A DNA stretch of 7,574 nt from Sphingomonadales bacterium (GTDB lineage Bacteria; Pseudomonadota; Alphaproteobacteria; Sphingomonadales; Sphingomonadaceae): assembly GCA_017302775.1 (NCBI GenBank), contig JAFLDC010000120.1, positions 1-7,574 on the forward strand, in the 5' to 3' direction. Shown piece after piece: positions 5,626 to 7,574 of the stretch; the stretch's first letter is position 1, and each line of letters opens with the position of its first letter. Below the pieces are notes generated by a model. That model searched no databases, was not told the origin of the DNA, and worked only from the letters and a program-made list of their open reading frames with translations. A program made the position numbers and the translations under genes.

Positions 5626-6786
5626 ATGTCAGACCTTGATGCCTTCCGCGCGGAAATCCGCGCCTGGCTTGAAGAAAATTGCCCCGCCGAAATGCGCGAG
5701 CCCGTCCGAGACGAGGATGACATCTGCTGGGGCGGCCGCAAGTTCCAGTTCAAGAACGACGCCCAAAAGCTCTGGCTGGAGCGGTGCGCGGCCAAGGGCT
5801 ACACCGTTCCAGACTGGCCCAAGGCCTATGGCGGCGCGGGCCTTTCGCCCGCTGAAGCCAAGGTCTGGCGTGAGGAAATGCATCGCATCGGCGCCCGCCC
5901 GCCGCTGTCCAGCTTCGGCATCTGGATGCTGGGCCCGGCGCTGCTCAAGTTCGGCAGCGAAGATCAGAAGGTCCACTACCTGAATCAGATCGCCCGCGGC
6001 GAGATTCGCTGGTGCCAGGGCTATTCTGAGCCTGGCTCGGGCTCCGACCTCGTTTCGCTGCAGACGTTCGGCGAAGACAAGGGCGACCACTGGATCGTCA
6101 ATGGCAGCAAGATCTGGACCTCTTATGCCGATAAGGCTGACTGGATCTTCTGCCTGGTGCGGACCGACAAGACCAACAAGTACCAGGGCATCTCGTTCCT
6201 GCTGTTCGACATGGAAAGCCCCGGCGTTTCGACCAAGCCGATCCTGCTGATCAGCGGCAATTCGCCGTTCTGCGAAACCTTCTTCGACAACGTCTCCGTG
6301 CCCAAGCACCAGATCGTTGGCGAGCTCAATCGCGGCTGGGACGTTGCCAAATACCTGCTGGGGCACGAGCGCGAGATGATTTCGGGTGCGGGCGGCAACG
6401 ACCGGCTCAACACCATCGGTGCCTTTGCCAAGCGCAACGGTCTGGAAGATCCGCTGCTGCGCGCGGATCTGGCGATGTTCGACGTGGATGCCCTCGCCTT
6501 TTCGGCGATGGGCGAGAAGTTCCTCGATGAGATCAAGGTTGGCAAGGCCCATCCGGCCCAGCCCAACATGATGAAGTACGCGGGGACCGAGCTTAACAAG
6601 CGCCGTCACGAACTGCTGATGGCCGCCGGCGGCAGCGCTGCGCTCGAATGGGAGAGCGAAGGTTCGAATGGCGGTTCCAAAGCGCGCTCATGGCTGCGGA
6701 CCAAGGCCAATTCGATCGAAGGCGGCACCAGCGAGGTGATGCTCAACGTGATTTCCAAACGCATTCTCGACCTGCCGGGAGCCTGA
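5626..6786 (+). CDS. Acyl-CoA dehydrogenase, probable catalytic subunit of a heteromeric ACAD
   Basis: This is a 386-residue FAD-dependent acyl-CoA dehydrogenase. It has the N-terminal helical domain (about 1-125, with VPDWPKAYGGAGLSPAEA at 61-78), the flavin loop GYSEPGSGSD (132-141), NGSKIWTSYA (159-168), and the C-terminal helical domain ending in IEGGTSE (364-370). The usual catalytic Glu of the YEGT motif is a Gly here; Glu248 in LLGHERE matches the alternative catalytic position used in the long-chain and isovaleryl-CoA dehydrogenases. This combination is typical of the subunit that carries the base in FadE28/FadE29-like heteromers that oxidise steroid side-chain CoA esters. The ATG at 5626 has AGAGGAG 8 bases upstream; the ATG at 5545 would add 27 unconserved residues across the operator. 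A second, divergent ACAD follows after 3 bases, so the two are co-translated. Substrate class is inferred. Confidence 0.95.
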   Translation: MSDLDAFRAEIRAWLEENCPAEMREPVRDEDDICWGGRKFQFKNDAQKLWLERCAAKGYTVPDWPKAYGGAGLSPAEAKVWREEMHRIGARPPLSSFGIWMLGPALLKFGSEDQKVHYLNQIARGEIRWCQGYSEPGSGSDLVSLQTFGEDKGDHWIVNGSKIWTSYADKADWIFCLVRTDKTNKYQGISFLLFDMESPGVSTKPILLISGNSPFCETFFDNVSVPKHQIVGELNRGWDVAKYLLGHEREMISGAGGNDRLNTIGAFAKRNGLEDPLLRADLAMFDVDALAFSAMGEKFLDEIKVGKAHPAQPNMMKYAGTELNKRRHELLMAAGGSAALEWESEGSNGGSKARSWLRTKANSIEGGTSEVMLNVISKRILDLPGA

Positions 6787-6789
6787 CCA

Positions 6790-7574
6790 ATGGCACTTTA
6801 TCACACTGACGACCAGGCGATGCTGGCCGATACCGCGCGTGGCTTCATGGCGGATGAGGGCAACATCGCCAAGCAGCTGCGCCATTACCGCGATATCAAT
6901 TGCAAGGACGGCTTCGGCCACGGCCTGTGGAAGCAGTTTGCCGAAATGGGCTTCACCGGGATCCTCGTGCCAGAGGCCGATGGCGGGCTGGGCATGGGCC
7001 ATGTCGAAGCCGGGATCGTGCTGGAAGAGATTGGCAGGAACCTTACTCCTTCGCCGTTCCTGACCAGCGCGGTCATGGCGGCAACGGCGCTGGACACGGC
7101 TTCGGCCGACCTCAAGGGGCGCTACCTGCCGGGCCTGCTGAGCGGTGACAGCGTGTTCGCCGTGGCGATCGACGAAGGGCCCAAGCATCGCCCGGAACGA
7201 ATCGCCACCCGCGCCGAGCGGAGCGGCAATGGCTTCCGGCTGAGCGGCAGCAAGGCCTTCGTCGTGCAGGGTGGCAGCGCCGACATGCTGGTTGTCGCGG
7301 CGCGGACTGCGGGCAGCGATGACGATCACGACGGGATCACGCTGTTCGCGGTGCCTCGCGATGCATCGGGCATGAACCTCGACGTGGTCCGGCTGGTCGA
7401 TTCATCGCAAGGCGCGCATATCAGGCTGGACGGCGTACAGCTTGATGCCGACGCCGTGATCGGCGAAATCGATGGCGGTCGTGAGGTGCTGAACCGGATG
7501 CTCAATGCCGGGCGGGTTGGCGCTGCGGCGGAAAGCGTCGGCGTGGCCCAGGGCTCATTCGACATGACCACCAC
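6790..7574 (+). CDS. Acyl-CoA dehydrogenase-like protein, probable non-catalytic partner subunit (cut by right window edge)
   Basis: The frame opens with ATG 3 bases after the stop of the preceding ACAD and is open for 261 codons to the window end. Acyl-CoA dehydrogenases are about 380 residues, so roughly the C-terminal third is missing. The N-terminal helical domain includes LWKQFAEMGFTGILVPEADG (46-65) and GLGMGHVEAGIVLEEIGRN (66-84). The beta domain includes GFRLSGSKAFVVQGGSADML (148-167), equivalent to the NGxKxW region. Two functional signatures are eroded: the TEPxxGSD flavin loop is replaced by DEGPKHRPE (128-136), and the ER position of the catalytic base reads GR (241-242). Such loss is seen in the partner subunit of alpha2beta2 ACADs such as the FadE28/FadE29 type, fitting its tight coupling to the catalytic subunit. 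The family is secure; the non-catalytic role is inference. Confidence 0.9.
   Translation, partial: MALYHTDDQAMLADTARGFMADEGNIAKQLRHYRDINCKDGFGHGLWKQFAEMGFTGILVPEADGGLGMGHVEAGIVLEEIGRNLTPSPFLTSAVMAATALDTASADLKGRYLPGLLSGDSVFAVAIDEGPKHRPERIATRAERSGNGFRLSGSKAFVVQGGSADMLVVAARTAGSDDDHDGITLFAVPRDASGMNLDVVRLVDSSQGAHIRLDGVQLDADAVIGEIDGGREVLNRMLNAGRVGAAAESVGVAQGSFDMTT

Noticed and set aside
5629..6609. Long minus-strand open frame of 326 codons inside the plus-strand ACAD
   Set aside because: It is fully antisense to a complete acyl-CoA dehydrogenase with intact motifs and has no family resemblance or ribosome site of note.

Overview
The window is GC-rich DNA, almost fully coding. Codon use, gene content and intergenic repeats suggest an alphaproteobacterium, most likely a sphingomonad such as Novosphingobium or Sphingobium; this is inferred from general resemblance, not from a marker gene. 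It carries seven protein genes, five on the minus strand and two on the plus strand, all of the kind found in catabolism of CoA-activated acids or alcohols. I see no tRNA, rRNA, CRISPR array, insertion sequence or phage gene.

Minus-strand block, in transcription order from the right: a classical SDR dehydrogenase (5455-4607) overlaps by one base a GPH-type (MelB-like) MFS transporter (4607-3165). After a 97-base gap comes an ACAD10/11-type acyl-CoA dehydrogenase (3064-1781), then a zinc alcohol dehydrogenase (1701-613), then an APH-fold phosphotransferase (from about 493) that runs off the left edge. Plus-strand block: an acyl-CoA dehydrogenase (5626-6786), followed 3 bases later by a second, divergent acyl-CoA dehydrogenase (from 6790) that runs off the right edge. 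These two look like the alpha and beta subunits of a heteromeric enzyme. The blocks diverge from a 170-base control region (5456-5625).

Functional reading: a kinase of the APH fold and an ACAD of the ACAD10/11 type are the two halves of the human ACAD10/ACAD11 fusion proteins, and match the LvaA/LvaC pair of the Pseudomonas levulinate pathway. There a 4-hydroxyacyl-CoA is phosphorylated, then phosphate is removed so that beta-oxidation can proceed. With an SDR, an alcohol dehydrogenase, a transporter and a heteromeric ACAD, the region may take up a hydroxylated or keto compound (steroid or bile-acid side chain, hydroxy fatty acid or similar), oxidise it and pass it to beta-oxidation. The substrate cannot be read from the sequence.

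Regulation: two 16-base inverted repeats with the same architecture (TTAACC or TTAATC, four bases, GGTTAA) lie at 3139-3154, ahead of the ACAD10/11-type gene, and at 5594-5609, ahead of the ACAD pair. They may be sites for one shared repressor, tying the two oxidation modules together. Two further intergenic repeats (518-595 and 1720-1741) look like dispersed palindromic elements.
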